This document shows, in pieces, positions 44,429 through 52,248 of a DNA stretch of 64,000 bases; position 1 is the stretch's first letter; each line of letters opens with the position of its first letter. Made by a program: the position numbers and the translations under genes. Source of the DNA: DAOTXR01 sp034435375 (GTDB lineage Bacteria > Chloroflexota > Anaerolineae > Aggregatilineales > UBA3940). The notes below the pieces were generated by a model. The model had not been told where the DNA came from and searched no databases. It saw nothing but the letters and a program-made list of their open reading frames with translations. The stretch covers positions 62,001 through 126,000 of the forward strand of contig DAOTXR010000077.1 of assembly GCA_034435375.1 (NCBI GenBank), read 5' to 3'.

Positions 44429-45049
44429 TCAAATCTGCTGGATAATATGCTTGATAGCCTCCTGGGCGGCTGTACGAACCCGGACATCCGCGTCTCTCTG
44501 GACAGTTTCCTCCAGACTCTTGAGAGCCTTCTGGTCACCGAGCGTGCCTAACGCCAATGCTGCTGCCTGCCGGACCTCGGAGTTCTCGTCGTTCTTCAGC
44601 GTCCACAGCAGGTCCTTGGTAGCCCGCCGGTCGCCCAGCTTGCCCAATGCTTCGGCAGCGGCAGCCCTCGCCCCCCACGCCTCATCTTTACTGAGCATAC
44701 TCATCAACGGCTTAAAGGCTTTCTGTTCTCCGATCTCACCTAAAGCCCAAGCTGCGCCCCGGCGGACCAGCCAGTCTTTGTGCCTCAATGCCTCAATGAG
44801 CTGCTTACTGCCGATCTTGCCGATCTCGTGAAGTGACTGCTCGGCAGCCCGCCGGATGCTGGGGTCGCTATCTGTCAGAGATTCGATCAGAACCTCCACG
44901 GCTTGCGTGGTCGGATAGCTACCCAGCTCAGCGGCAGCCGCACGACGCTCTACCGACGAGTACTTCCATTTGGACTTGATCGCGTCGATCAAAAGGGCAA
45001 GCCTGCGTTGTACCTGTCGGTCGTTGAGATTCACAGGGGGTCTGCCCAT
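44429..45049 (-). CDS. HEAT-repeat protein
   Basis: A 206-residue helical solenoid with about five HEAT or PBS-lyase repeats: RRAAAAELGSYPTTQAVEVL, RRAAEQSLHEIGKIGSKQL, RRGAAWALGEIGEQKAFKPL, ARAAAAEALGKLGDRRATKD and RQAAALALGTLGDQKALKSL. These serve in protein binding. No enzyme motif. GGAGGAG lies 5 nt before the ATG at 45049, and TATAAT at 45107-45102 could be its -10 box. It diverges from the permease operon. Related in pattern to the HEAT protein at 11670. Confidence 0.87.
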   Translation of the reverse strand: MGRPPVNLNDRQVQRRLALLIDAIKSKWKYSSVERRAAAAELGSYPTTQAVEVLIESLTDSDPSIRRAAEQSLHEIGKIGSKQLIEALRHKDWLVRRGAAWALGEIGEQKAFKPLMSMLSKDEAWGARAAAAEALGKLGDRRATKDLLWTLKNDENSEVRQAAALALGTLGDQKALKSLEETVQRDADVRVRTAAQEAIKHIIQQI

Positions 45050-45159
45050 GTTGACTCCTCCAAGGACAGACGATCAAGATGTTAACTCCTCTATATCAGT
45101 AATTATATGACAAATCTGAGATTGGCATACATGACATGCAAGTGAATCACACTGCACGG

Positions 45160-45165
45160 TATAAT
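45160..45165 (+). promoter_or_regulatory. -10 box for the permease operon
   Basis: TATAAT at 45160-45165, about 50 nt before the ATG at 45217. It makes the upstream in-frame ATG at 45136 unlikely. No good -35 at normal spacing. Confidence 0.45.
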
Positions 45166-45216
45166 CCGTACCCACTACTGCAAGCGAAATCACGAGATCA
45201 TAACTGGGGCTTGATA

Positions 45217-46149
45217 ATGACGCTTAGCGGTGCTGCCGATCACGTCGTTACTTTCACAACAATCCTCCTTGGCATCTTCATTGAAGCAGCGCCGTTTCTG
45301 CTGCTCGGCACGGTGGCTTCTGGGCTGGTTGAGGTTTTTGTTAGCCGTGAGAGCCTGCTGCATCTGACGCCGCCGAACCGCCTCTTTGGGCTGTTGGCTG
45401 GCAGTGTGATGGGCTTCGTGTTCCCAGTGTGTGAGTGCGGCGTAGTCCCCCTGACGCGCCGCCTCATGAAGAAGGGACTGTCGATCCCCAGCGCCATTGT
45501 GTTTCTGCTGGCTGCCCCGATTGTCAATCCTGTGGTGCTAGCCAGTACCTATGCTGCCTATGGCTGGGGAAACATCCTATGGGCGCGCTTTGGGTTTGCC
45601 CTGCTCACCGCGCTTGCCATCGGGGTGATCTTCTCGCTCAACCAATCGCCTGTGTTGATGCTGCGCTCAGCATCATGGAAGCCCATCTCAGGCGAGGGGG
45701 ATGAAGTTGCTCCTGTGGTAGCGATGTCTGAGCCTGTATTCACCCGGCTCAGACGCGCGTTACGCATTGCCGCCGATGAATTCTTTGAAATGGGGCGTTA
45801 CCTTGTGGTCGGATCGGTGCTGGCCGCGCTGATGCAGACGGTAGTGCCCCAGCGCCTTCTGCTGTCAGTTGGCTCCGGGCCGCTGGCCTCGGTGCTGATC
45901 ATGCAGGTGCTGGCTTTCGTGTTGTCAGTCTGTTCCACAGTAGATTCCTTTCTCTCTTTGGCTTTTGTCAGCAGCTTTACCACTGGCTCTATCCTGGGTT
46001 TCCTGGTGTTTGGGCCGATGATCGACATCAAGAGTACCCTGATGTTCCTGGGAGTGTTCCGACCCAAGTATGTGGTATACCTGGTGTTGCTGGCATTCCT
46101 GATGACGCTCCTGATCGGCGTGTTTGTCAACTTGAACCTGGCGTGGTGA
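45217..46149 (+). CDS. Permease of the DUF318/YraQ-ArsP family
   Basis: A 310-residue membrane protein with eight predicted helices in two similar halves. VCECGVVPLTRRL near residue 75 and the parallel LSVCSTVDSFLSL near 240 are the paired cysteine motifs of the DUF318 permeases, which include ArsP-type exporters of organic arsenicals. The substrate here is unknown. The next gene is the TIGR03943 partner that often accompanies this permease (YcgR-YcgQ type of Bacillus). Start ATG 45217 is favoured over 45136 by the promoter position. First gene of a four-gene operon. Confidence 0.85.
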   Translation: MTLSGAADHVVTFTTILLGIFIEAAPFLLLGTVASGLVEVFVSRESLLHLTPPNRLFGLLAGSVMGFVFPVCECGVVPLTRRLMKKGLSIPSAIVFLLAAPIVNPVVLASTYAAYGWGNILWARFGFALLTALAIGVIFSLNQSPVLMLRSASWKPISGEGDEVAPVVAMSEPVFTRLRRALRIAADEFFEMGRYLVVGSVLAALMQTVVPQRLLLSVGSGPLASVLIMQVLAFVLSVCSTVDSFLSLAFVSSFTTGSILGFLVFGPMIDIKSTLMFLGVFRPKYVVYLVLLAFLMTLLIGVFVNLNLAW

Positions 46150-46156
46150 GGGGGCA

Positions 46157-46912
46157 ATGATCGCCAATACTAAGCTGCTTAATCGCCTCAAAGCGCTGAT
46201 CTTGATCCTTTTAGCAATCTTTTTCTTTCAAAAGTTTTACAGTGGCACACTGTTTTACTACATTGGTCCACGCTTCACCTGGCTGGCCGTGGTGGCTGCG
46301 ATGCTGCTGATCGCGCTGGCGGGCAGTTTTAACCTGGTTGATCTTCAGCACAGTGAAGCGGGCGTCCCTCTGCACCGCTCTGAGCATGATCCTGGCCACG
46401 AACAGGCCAACGCTTGGCCGCTGTTGATCGTGGCGCTGCCGCTGATCCTGGGCTGGCTGATCCCCGCTCGGCCTCTGGGCGCCAATGCCGTCCCTAACCG
46501 GGGCATTTCAACCAGCGTCGCCACTGCTGCTGACACTGCGGCCAGCACCCTGACGATTGTTCCCAGCGAGCGCAATGTGCTCGATTGGGTGCGTGCTATG
46601 AGCCAGAGTCCCGACCCAGCCGCTTTGACGGGTCAGCAGGCAGATGTAGTGGGGTTCGTCTATCGTGACGTGCGTTTTGCTGACAATCAGTTTATGGTGG
46701 GGCGCTTCACGCTGACTTGCTGTGTGGCCGATGCCACCGCTATAGGCATTGTGGTTCAGTCGGAAGACTCTTCCCAGTTTGCCGCCGATTCGTGGGTGAG
46801 GGTGCGAGGCACCTTTGCCGAAGGGGTACTCGACGGCAACCCGCTGCCGGTGCTATTTGCGTCGGAGATCACGCCTGTAGAGCCACCTGAGCAGCCCTAT
46901 CTCTTTCCGTAG
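46157..46912 (+). CDS. TIGR03943 family membrane protein (YcgQ-like)
   Basis: A 251-residue protein with helices at about 10-30, 40-60 and 85-105 and a C-terminal soluble domain. The ending QADVVGFVYRDVRFADNQFMVGRFTLTCCVADA, with its CC pair (about residues 189-190), is the family signature (DUF1980). Its gene commonly follows a DUF318 permease, as it does here (7 nt gap). It probably forms a partner in the same export system; the substrate is unknown. GAGGGGG precedes the ATG. Confidence 0.86.
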   Translation: MIANTKLLNRLKALILILLAIFFFQKFYSGTLFYYIGPRFTWLAVVAAMLLIALAGSFNLVDLQHSEAGVPLHRSEHDPGHEQANAWPLLIVALPLILGWLIPARPLGANAVPNRGISTSVATAADTAASTLTIVPSERNVLDWVRAMSQSPDPAALTGQQADVVGFVYRDVRFADNQFMVGRFTLTCCVADATAIGIVVQSEDSSQFAADSWVRVRGTFAEGVLDGNPLPVLFASEITPVEPPEQPYLFP

Positions 46913-46919
46913 AAAGCCT

Positions 46920-48272
46920 ATGGACTCATTTGACCGTCTTGTCGTAGGCATTGTAGCTGGCCTAATCGCTGCGATCGGTGGGGTGGTTATTCTGGGCGAT
47001 CACGTGGGTGTCCGCATTGCTGATTTCTACCCCGAGTCTGGCAGCCAGTCGCCGGCGACTGCGCCGATCCGCCTGACGTTTGGCGAGGCGGTGGACACAC
47101 ATAGCGTTGAAACGCGGTTTACCCTCAATCCAGCGGTTGAAGGACAGGTCCACTGGGAAGGCAACACTCTGGTTTTCCTACCTGATCATCCCCTGCCCTA
47201 CGGCCAGACCGTCACGGTCACTCTGGAGAGTGGGGTTGAGAGCCTGACCGGTCGGCGCACGACTAAGCCTTTGAGCTGGTCATTTACGCCAAGGTGGCCA
47301 GGTGTACTGTATCTGGCGCCTGCTGATGTCCAGGTACGCAATCTGTGGTACATTGCTGTAGAAGGGGGAGAACCACGCCAAGTTCTCGCCTCCGAATATG
47401 GCGTTGCTGATTTTTCACCCTCGCCAGATGGCTCGCAGATAGCCGTCACCCTTTTCAACCAGGACATGACGACAGATATCTGGCTGATCGAACCCGATGG
47501 GGGTGGCGCTCGCCGCATCACTGAATGTAGCCCTGGCGTGTGTGGCCGTCCGACCTGGTCCCCGGACGGGGCGTTGATCGCTTACGAACGGCAGGGGGAA
47601 CCGCTCGGTGGTGCGGTCAGCCCCAGTCGGGTCTGGCTCTACGATCTTGCTAGTGGCCAGACCTCGCCTGTATTTGAGGATAACCAGGTGCTTGGCTTTA
47701 CACCGTTATGGAGTCCCGACGGTGCTCGCCTGGCGTTTTTTGATGCTAATGCCCAGGCTATCCGTGTCTTGACACTGACCACCGGCCAAGTGACGCTGAT
47801 CCCCACTCCAATGGGTGAGGTAGGGACTTTCTCGCCAGATGGCAACCAGCTTGCCTATGTGGACATCCGAGCGGTAGGTCGTCAGTATTACCCCGAAGTG
47901 TGGCTGGCCGACTTGGGGCCAGCGGGGGGCCTTCGCCGCCTGTTTGAGGATGCCCAGGAAGATCAGTTTCCGGCGTGGTCGCCCGATGGGCAGTGGCTGG
48001 CGCTGGCTCGCCGTCGTCTCGACCGGCAAGGAGGATGGGCCAGCCAGGTGGTGATCGCGAATCCGGCCACCGGCGACCTGACTCAACTAACGTCTGACCC
48101 TGCCTATAACAACACCGGCTTTCAGTGGGACTTCTCCAGCCGCTATCTCCTGACCCAGCGCTTTGACCTGACTACGCCTTACGCAAAGGCTGAGATTTGG
48201 GTGCTGGACATCGCCACGAGAAGTCAGACGAAGCTGGTGGAAAATGGCTTCGGTGGCCAGTGGCTACCCTGA
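46920..48272 (+). CDS. TolB-like beta-propeller protein with Ig-like (Big_5) domain
   Basis: A 450-residue exported protein with an N-terminal membrane anchor (residues 8-27). An Ig-like domain of the SbsA/Big_5 type spans about 40-125 (PIRLTFGEAVDTHSVETRFTL and LSWSFTPRW). Then come WD40-like TolB repeats: DFSPSPDGSQIAVTL, PTWSPDGALIAYERQ, PLWSPDGARLAFFDA, TFSPDGNQLAYVDI and PAWSPDGQWLALARR. These propellers bind peptides or other proteins. It is placed 7 nt after the TIGR03943 gene and 12 nt before the TlpA gene in one operon. Its ligand is not known. Confidence 0.87.
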   Translation: MDSFDRLVVGIVAGLIAAIGGVVILGDHVGVRIADFYPESGSQSPATAPIRLTFGEAVDTHSVETRFTLNPAVEGQVHWEGNTLVFLPDHPLPYGQTVTVTLESGVESLTGRRTTKPLSWSFTPRWPGVLYLAPADVQVRNLWYIAVEGGEPRQVLASEYGVADFSPSPDGSQIAVTLFNQDMTTDIWLIEPDGGGARRITECSPGVCGRPTWSPDGALIAYERQGEPLGGAVSPSRVWLYDLASGQTSPVFEDNQVLGFTPLWSPDGARLAFFDANAQAIRVLTLTTGQVTLIPTPMGEVGTFSPDGNQLAYVDIRAVGRQYYPEVWLADLGPAGGLRRLFEDAQEDQFPAWSPDGQWLALARRRLDRQGGWASQVVIANPATGDLTQLTSDPAYNNTGFQWDFSSRYLLTQRFDLTTPYAKAEIWVLDIATRSQTKLVENGFGGQWLP

Positions 48273-48284
48273 AGGAGTGTGGTG

Positions 48285-48902
48285 ATGCCTGAGCATAGCT
48301 CCTCAGGGGGAGGAAGCTATGGCGGACTGCTGGTCCTGATCGGGATCGGGCTGGCGGCAGGAGTCGTGATGGCCCTGCTGACGGTGTATGGTCCTGCACG
48401 TACTGGCCTTGCTGGGCGGGCGGCGTTGACCACGCCGATCCCTGACCGTGTGGCAGTTGGCAAACCGGCTCCTGATTTCACTGCGCAGACTCTCGACGGT
48501 GACACAGTTGCGCTGAGTGGCCTGCGCGGGCAGCCTGTGGCGGTCAACTTCTGGGCCACATGGTGTGTGCCCTGTGAAGTCGAAATGCCGGAGCTAGAAA
48601 GCGCCAGCGCCCGCTATGCTAACCAGGGTTTGGTTGTGCTGGGGGTGAATGCAGGTGAGGATGCTCTGATAGTGAGAAAATTTGTGGAACAGGTTGGCGT
48701 AACATTTCCGATCGTCTTAGACCCGGACAGCGCGATCCTTGACTTGTACGAGGTGCGCGCCTTCCCAACGACCGTCTGGGTTGATGCTGAGGGGATGGTT
48801 TTTGCCGAGCACCTGGGTCCTCTCACCTCCGATCTGATCGATCGCTACATGCGTCAGATACTTTCCCCTGCAACTGATACACCCTCAGCGACTCTGCACT
48901 GA
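48285..48902 (+). CDS. TlpA/ResA-type membrane-anchored thioredoxin
   Basis: A 205-residue protein with one N-terminal membrane helix (about residues 12-35) and an outer thioredoxin domain of the TlpA/ResA group. The active-site motif is CVPC in FWATWCVPCEVEMPEL near residue 90, followed by the family insertion and the cis-Pro in AFPTTVWVDAEG. It keeps exported cysteines reduced, for example in cytochrome maturation. ATG 48285 has AAGGAG 7 nt before it. Last gene of the permease operon; the CC pair of the TIGR03943 protein could be a client. Confidence 0.9.
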   Translation: MPEHSSSGGGSYGGLLVLIGIGLAAGVVMALLTVYGPARTGLAGRAALTTPIPDRVAVGKPAPDFTAQTLDGDTVALSGLRGQPVAVNFWATWCVPCEVEMPELESASARYANQGLVVLGVNAGEDALIVRKFVEQVGVTFPIVLDPDSAILDLYEVRAFPTTVWVDAEGMVFAEHLGPLTSDLIDRYMRQILSPATDTPSATLH

Positions 48903-48970
48903 ACAGTGCCCCTTTGCCGATCACGCAGGGGCGCTGTGGCCTCACTATTCGCAAATGCGAACCACATCCA

Positions 48971-49008
48971 GTACAATATATATCATTACATTGTGCAATA
49001 TTTGTACA
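48971..49008 (+). promoter_or_regulatory. Phased direct repeats upstream of the CarH-like gene
   Basis: GTACA (48971), GTGCA (48993) and GTACA (49004) start 22 and 11 bp apart, and so are in one 11-bp register with one missing unit. CarH-type regulators bind operators made of 11-bp direct repeats around TACA-like cores. TACAAT at 48972-48977 may be a -10 box covered by the site, which would let the protein repress its own gene. Confidence 0.5.
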
Positions 49009-49043
49009 GTGCCTTCTTTTCTATGGAGCCAGGGAACATCCCT

Positions 49044-50342
49044 ATGGATAGCGTGGAACCTTTTTCTCACATTCCGGATGAACCGCTGTATAACATCAAG
49101 GCCGTGGCTCAGGCCACTGGCATCGAACCAGTGACGCTGAGGGCCTGGGAGCGCCGTTATGGCATCCCCAAACCCACCCGCACTGATACGGGATACCGCC
49201 TCTACTCCGAGCGTGATGTCGCGATCCTGCGGTGGCTCCAATCCCAGATCGATGCTGGGATGACTATCAGACATGCGATTGCAATGTTACATAGCTTGCG
49301 TCCGCAGTCCTTGCCCGATGTGCCGCATGTAGCTGTGATGACACCCCCAATGGCCAGTTTTGATGCAATGGTCGAGAGTTTGCTTGGGGCGGGACAGGAG
49401 TTTGATGCCCCTCTTGCTCACCAGGTGATTGCCCAAGCATTTGCGCTGTTCTCCATAGAGGATGTGTGCCTGCATGTGCTGCTGCCCACTCTATCGCGGG
49501 TGGGTGCTCAATGGAGAGTAGGTCAAGTCAGCCTGCAATCCGAGCATTTTCTCACTAACCTCATCCGCCAGCAGCTTTTGGCCTTGGTTTCAACTATGCC
49601 GCCGGCCTCGCGCGATGGTCGTGTCATCGTCGGTTGCGCACCCGGCGACTGGCATGAGATGGGTGTGCTGGTGCTGTCGTTGTTTCTGCGCCGCCAGGGC
49701 TGGGATGTGATCTACCTGGGACAAGCCGTCGGTCTGCATCGCCTCGAGGAGGCTCTGACCGCCACTCAAGCAGATGGCGTGATCCTCAGTGCCAGCACTT
49801 TTGAGACCATAGGACACCTGCCCGCGGCGTCTGAACTTGTCCAACACGCTAGCAAAGGCAGAGTCTGGTTCGCCTATGGAGGATCATTGTTCCCGCACCT
49901 GTCGGGACTTATAGAACGCCTTCCCGGCATCTACATTGGTGACTCATTGCAGGAAGCCGTCCAGCGGGTCAGTGGCTTGCTGGCTGGGACGCGGCAGCCC
50001 GCGCCGCGCACGGCGATGCCTGTATCAGAGCAGGTCGCGACAGCCCGCCAAGCTGTGTACGCAGCCTTGCTACAACTGACGGCCCATTTGACCGACCTGG
50101 TCAAACAGGCCAATCCATCGCCTGATTTGGTGGCAGCAGATGAGATCGCCCATGAGGCCATGATGGGTTTGTTGACCGCCCTCCAGTTTGAGTACCCAGC
50201 GATGCTTGCTGCGCCGCCTTACCTAGCAGTAGGATCGCTGGTGAACTATGGAGTGCCCACCGAGCGTATCCGTGAGGTATTCAGCCATGAGATCGATCTG
50301 CATGTTCTGGCGACCCTTGAACCTTACCTAGAGCATCTGTAG
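49044..50342 (+). CDS. MerR-type regulator with B12-binding domain (CarH/LitR-like photoreceptor)
   Basis: A 432-residue regulator. Residues 15-85 are a MerR helix-turn-helix (YNIKAVAQATGIEPVTLRAWERRYG). A helical cap (95-185) contains the CarH capping signature W157-x9-E167-H168, and the cobalamin domain (190-330) has D202-W-H204-E-M-G with the lower-ligand His and then VIYLGQAVG and ILSASTFETIG. In CarH, adenosylcobalamin stabilises a tetramer on DNA in the dark, and light breaks it, releasing repression. The length, larger than CarH (about 300), is due to a C-terminal extension of some 100 residues without recognised motif. ATG 49044 follows AGGGAA; the frame extends to 48906. Confidence 0.88.
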   Translation: MDSVEPFSHIPDEPLYNIKAVAQATGIEPVTLRAWERRYGIPKPTRTDTGYRLYSERDVAILRWLQSQIDAGMTIRHAIAMLHSLRPQSLPDVPHVAVMTPPMASFDAMVESLLGAGQEFDAPLAHQVIAQAFALFSIEDVCLHVLLPTLSRVGAQWRVGQVSLQSEHFLTNLIRQQLLALVSTMPPASRDGRVIVGCAPGDWHEMGVLVLSLFLRRQGWDVIYLGQAVGLHRLEEALTATQADGVILSASTFETIGHLPAASELVQHASKGRVWFAYGGSLFPHLSGLIERLPGIYIGDSLQEAVQRVSGLLAGTRQPAPRTAMPVSEQVATARQAVYAALLQLTAHLTDLVKQANPSPDLVAADEIAHEAMMGLLTALQFEYPAMLAAPPYLAVGSLVNYGVPTERIREVFSHEIDLHVLATLEPYLEHL

Positions 50343-50366
50343 CTGCCCTGGTGCCCTTCTGATCAG

Positions 50367-50394
50367 CAGCGTGCCCTTAGGGTGCGCTGTTTTT
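50367..50394 (+). terminator. Rho-independent terminator after the CarH-like gene
   Basis: A 10-bp stem, CAGCGTGCCC (50367-50376) with GGGTGCGCTG (50380-50389), including two G-U pairs, a TTA loop and a run of five T's. Confidence 0.85.
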
Positions 50395-50412
50395 GTTAGC
50401 CTGTGGTGTCGC

Positions 50413-50442
50413 TTGACGACATGGCACCTAACAGACTACACT
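50413..50442 (+). promoter_or_regulatory. Promoter for the PA14 protein gene
   Basis: TTGACG (50413-50418) and TACACT (50437-50442) with an 18-bp spacer. Confidence 0.6.
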
Positions 50443-50524
50443 AGCGATGTCAGAGGGTGGACGTTGTGTCCCGAAATATTCCCGGCCCTCCAGGCCCGGT
50501 CCCATTACGCTGTGGAGCATGGGG

Positions 50525-52093
50525 ATGCACAAGACTCTTGTCCGAACCATTGCCGCCTGTCTCGTGGCCTGTGCCGTGGCACTCAGCCTCGTCCTGCCTG
50601 TGGTGGCTACCATCTCAGCGGCCACGCCAACCCTGACGCCAACCGTAACCGCGACGCCGACTGTGGACCCGCCCTGGAAAGGTGAGTACTTTACGAATCA
50701 GTATCTTCAGGGAACACCGGCCCAGACCCGCACTGATACTGCCATCGATTTCGAATGGGGTGAAGGTGCGCCGTTTCCGGGGTGGAGCGCCGATGGGTTC
50801 TCGGTTCGTTGGACCAAGACTGCGAATTTCTCGGCTGGCATCTGGGCTTTCGGGGTGAAGAGTGATGATGGCGTGCGTGTGTATGTCGATGGCAGGCTGA
50901 TCCTGGACTATTGGTACCTGGGATCGTTCAACTACGTGATCTCGGAAGCCAATCTGACACAGGGTCAGCATACTATTGTGGTCGAATATTTTGAACACAT
51001 CACAAGTGCGTACATTCACGTCAAGTATTACCCTATCACCTCAGTGGGACCCTTCTGGCGCGGCGAGTATTTCCCCAACCGGGACCTGTCAGGTCCAGCC
51101 GTGATCAGTTGGACGGATACGCTCGACTTGAACTGGGGCGTCTCTGGGCCGTTTGGAGGCTGGAGCCCGGACAACTGGTCGGCTCGGTGGACCAAAGTGG
51201 ACTACTTTGAAGCTGGAGCGTATATATTCGGCGTGGCCAGCGACGATGGGGGCCGCATGTTCCTGGACGGTACGTTGATCGTCGATGACTGGAAAGATGG
51301 GCAGTTCCTGTGGGCGACCGCTGAGATCAACGTAACTAAAGGCAATCACACCATCGTTGTCGAGTTCTACGATCACGAGGGGGACGCCCGAGTCCAGGCC
51401 GGGTATTATCCCAAAGTCGCGCCAAGCCCCACCGGGACGGTAACGATTACAAAGACTCCCACCCGCACCCTGACGCCAACCAACACACTGCCGCCAACGC
51501 CGATCACACCCTCGGCGACCAAACCTCCAACGGTGACGCCCACACGTACCAATACGCCCTTGCCGACCGCTACACCGACCCGCACGCCCACGCTGCCCTA
51601 TCTGGCAGGCACGCAGAATGCGACACTGGCTCCGCCTACTCAGCCACCAGTTTCTATCGAGGCGGGAACCATCGTTGAAGAGGCAGGAGCTAAGCTGTTC
51701 ACTTGGGCAGGATTCCCTGGTCCCGTGTTCCGCCGCGGTGGCCACGGAGGTCAGCATGCCTATGTCAAGAATCGTTTTAGCAAGGTGACGTTTGAAGCCC
51801 GCTGGTATTTCATGCCGTCTCAGGGCGGTTATTATGACATCTATGTGTACGTACCCACCACTCAGGCCGCTGCAACGGAGTTCGCTACCTACTTTGTGCG
51901 TTACAGTGGGCGAGTCAGCGCACCCATTGTGGTCAACCAGGAACAGAGTGGCGATCAGTGGATAGGGCTAGGCACCTATTACTTTGCGCCTGGCATGGTC
52001 GACCAGTTTGTCTACCTTGACAACGTGACTGGTGAGGCAAGTGCCAGTCGTGAGGTGCTTTACGACGCCGTGGTATTTGTCTCCAGCCCCTAA
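50525..52093 (+). CDS. Secreted protein with two PA14 domains and a threonine/proline-rich linker
   Basis: A 522-residue exported protein. Signal peptide (residues 1-33, ending near ATISAA), then a short TPT linker and two PA14 domains of about 120 residues each, both with the pattern WKGEYFTNQYLQG/FWRGEYFPNRDLSG, FSVRWTKT/WSARWTKV, FGVKSDDGVRVYVDG/FGVASDDGGRMFLDG, and HTIVVEYFEH/HTIVVEFYDH. A long Thr/Pro linker follows (about 305-365) and then a beta-rich C-terminal domain (about 370-522; YYDIYVYVPTTQAA) that resembles golvesin/discoidin-like binding domains. PA14 domains bind carbohydrates, so a surface or matrix role is likely. ATG 50525 has GGAG 7 nt before it. Confidence 0.83.
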   Translation: MHKTLVRTIAACLVACAVALSLVLPVVATISAATPTLTPTVTATPTVDPPWKGEYFTNQYLQGTPAQTRTDTAIDFEWGEGAPFPGWSADGFSVRWTKTANFSAGIWAFGVKSDDGVRVYVDGRLILDYWYLGSFNYVISEANLTQGQHTIVVEYFEHITSAYIHVKYYPITSVGPFWRGEYFPNRDLSGPAVISWTDTLDLNWGVSGPFGGWSPDNWSARWTKVDYFEAGAYIFGVASDDGGRMFLDGTLIVDDWKDGQFLWATAEINVTKGNHTIVVEFYDHEGDARVQAGYYPKVAPSPTGTVTITKTPTRTLTPTNTLPPTPITPSATKPPTVTPTRTNTPLPTATPTRTPTLPYLAGTQNATLAPPTQPPVSIEAGTIVEEAGAKLFTWAGFPGPVFRRGGHGGQHAYVKNRFSKVTFEARWYFMPSQGGYYDIYVYVPTTQAAATEFATYFVRYSGRVSAPIVVNQEQSGDQWIGLGTYYFAPGMVDQFVYLDNVTGEASASREVLYDAVVFVSSP

Positions 52094-52137
52094 TCCCTGG
52101 GAGTAGGGAGATGGACAGCCGTTTCACCGACTAAGAT

Positions 52138-52166
52138 TTGGCAAGAGACTTTCAGGACTGTATAAT
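52138..52166 (+). promoter_or_regulatory. Promoter for the TIGR03960 gene
   Basis: TTGGCA (52138-52143) and TATAAT (52161-52166) with the ideal 17-bp spacer. The leader holds a hairpin with GCCGG and CCGGC arms near 52196-52218. Confidence 0.75.
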
Positions 52167-52248
52167 TTCTTACATCTTTATCTCGCAAATTCGGGGCCGG
52201 ACGCAAGCCTGCATCCGGCTTCCGCTTTGTTGCAGATGGGGGACAGCA

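Noticed and set aside
45091..45112. Possible Zur/Fur-type box between the HEAT and permease genes
   Set aside because: Only the outer TCA..TGA arms are symmetrical; the core does not match a known box.
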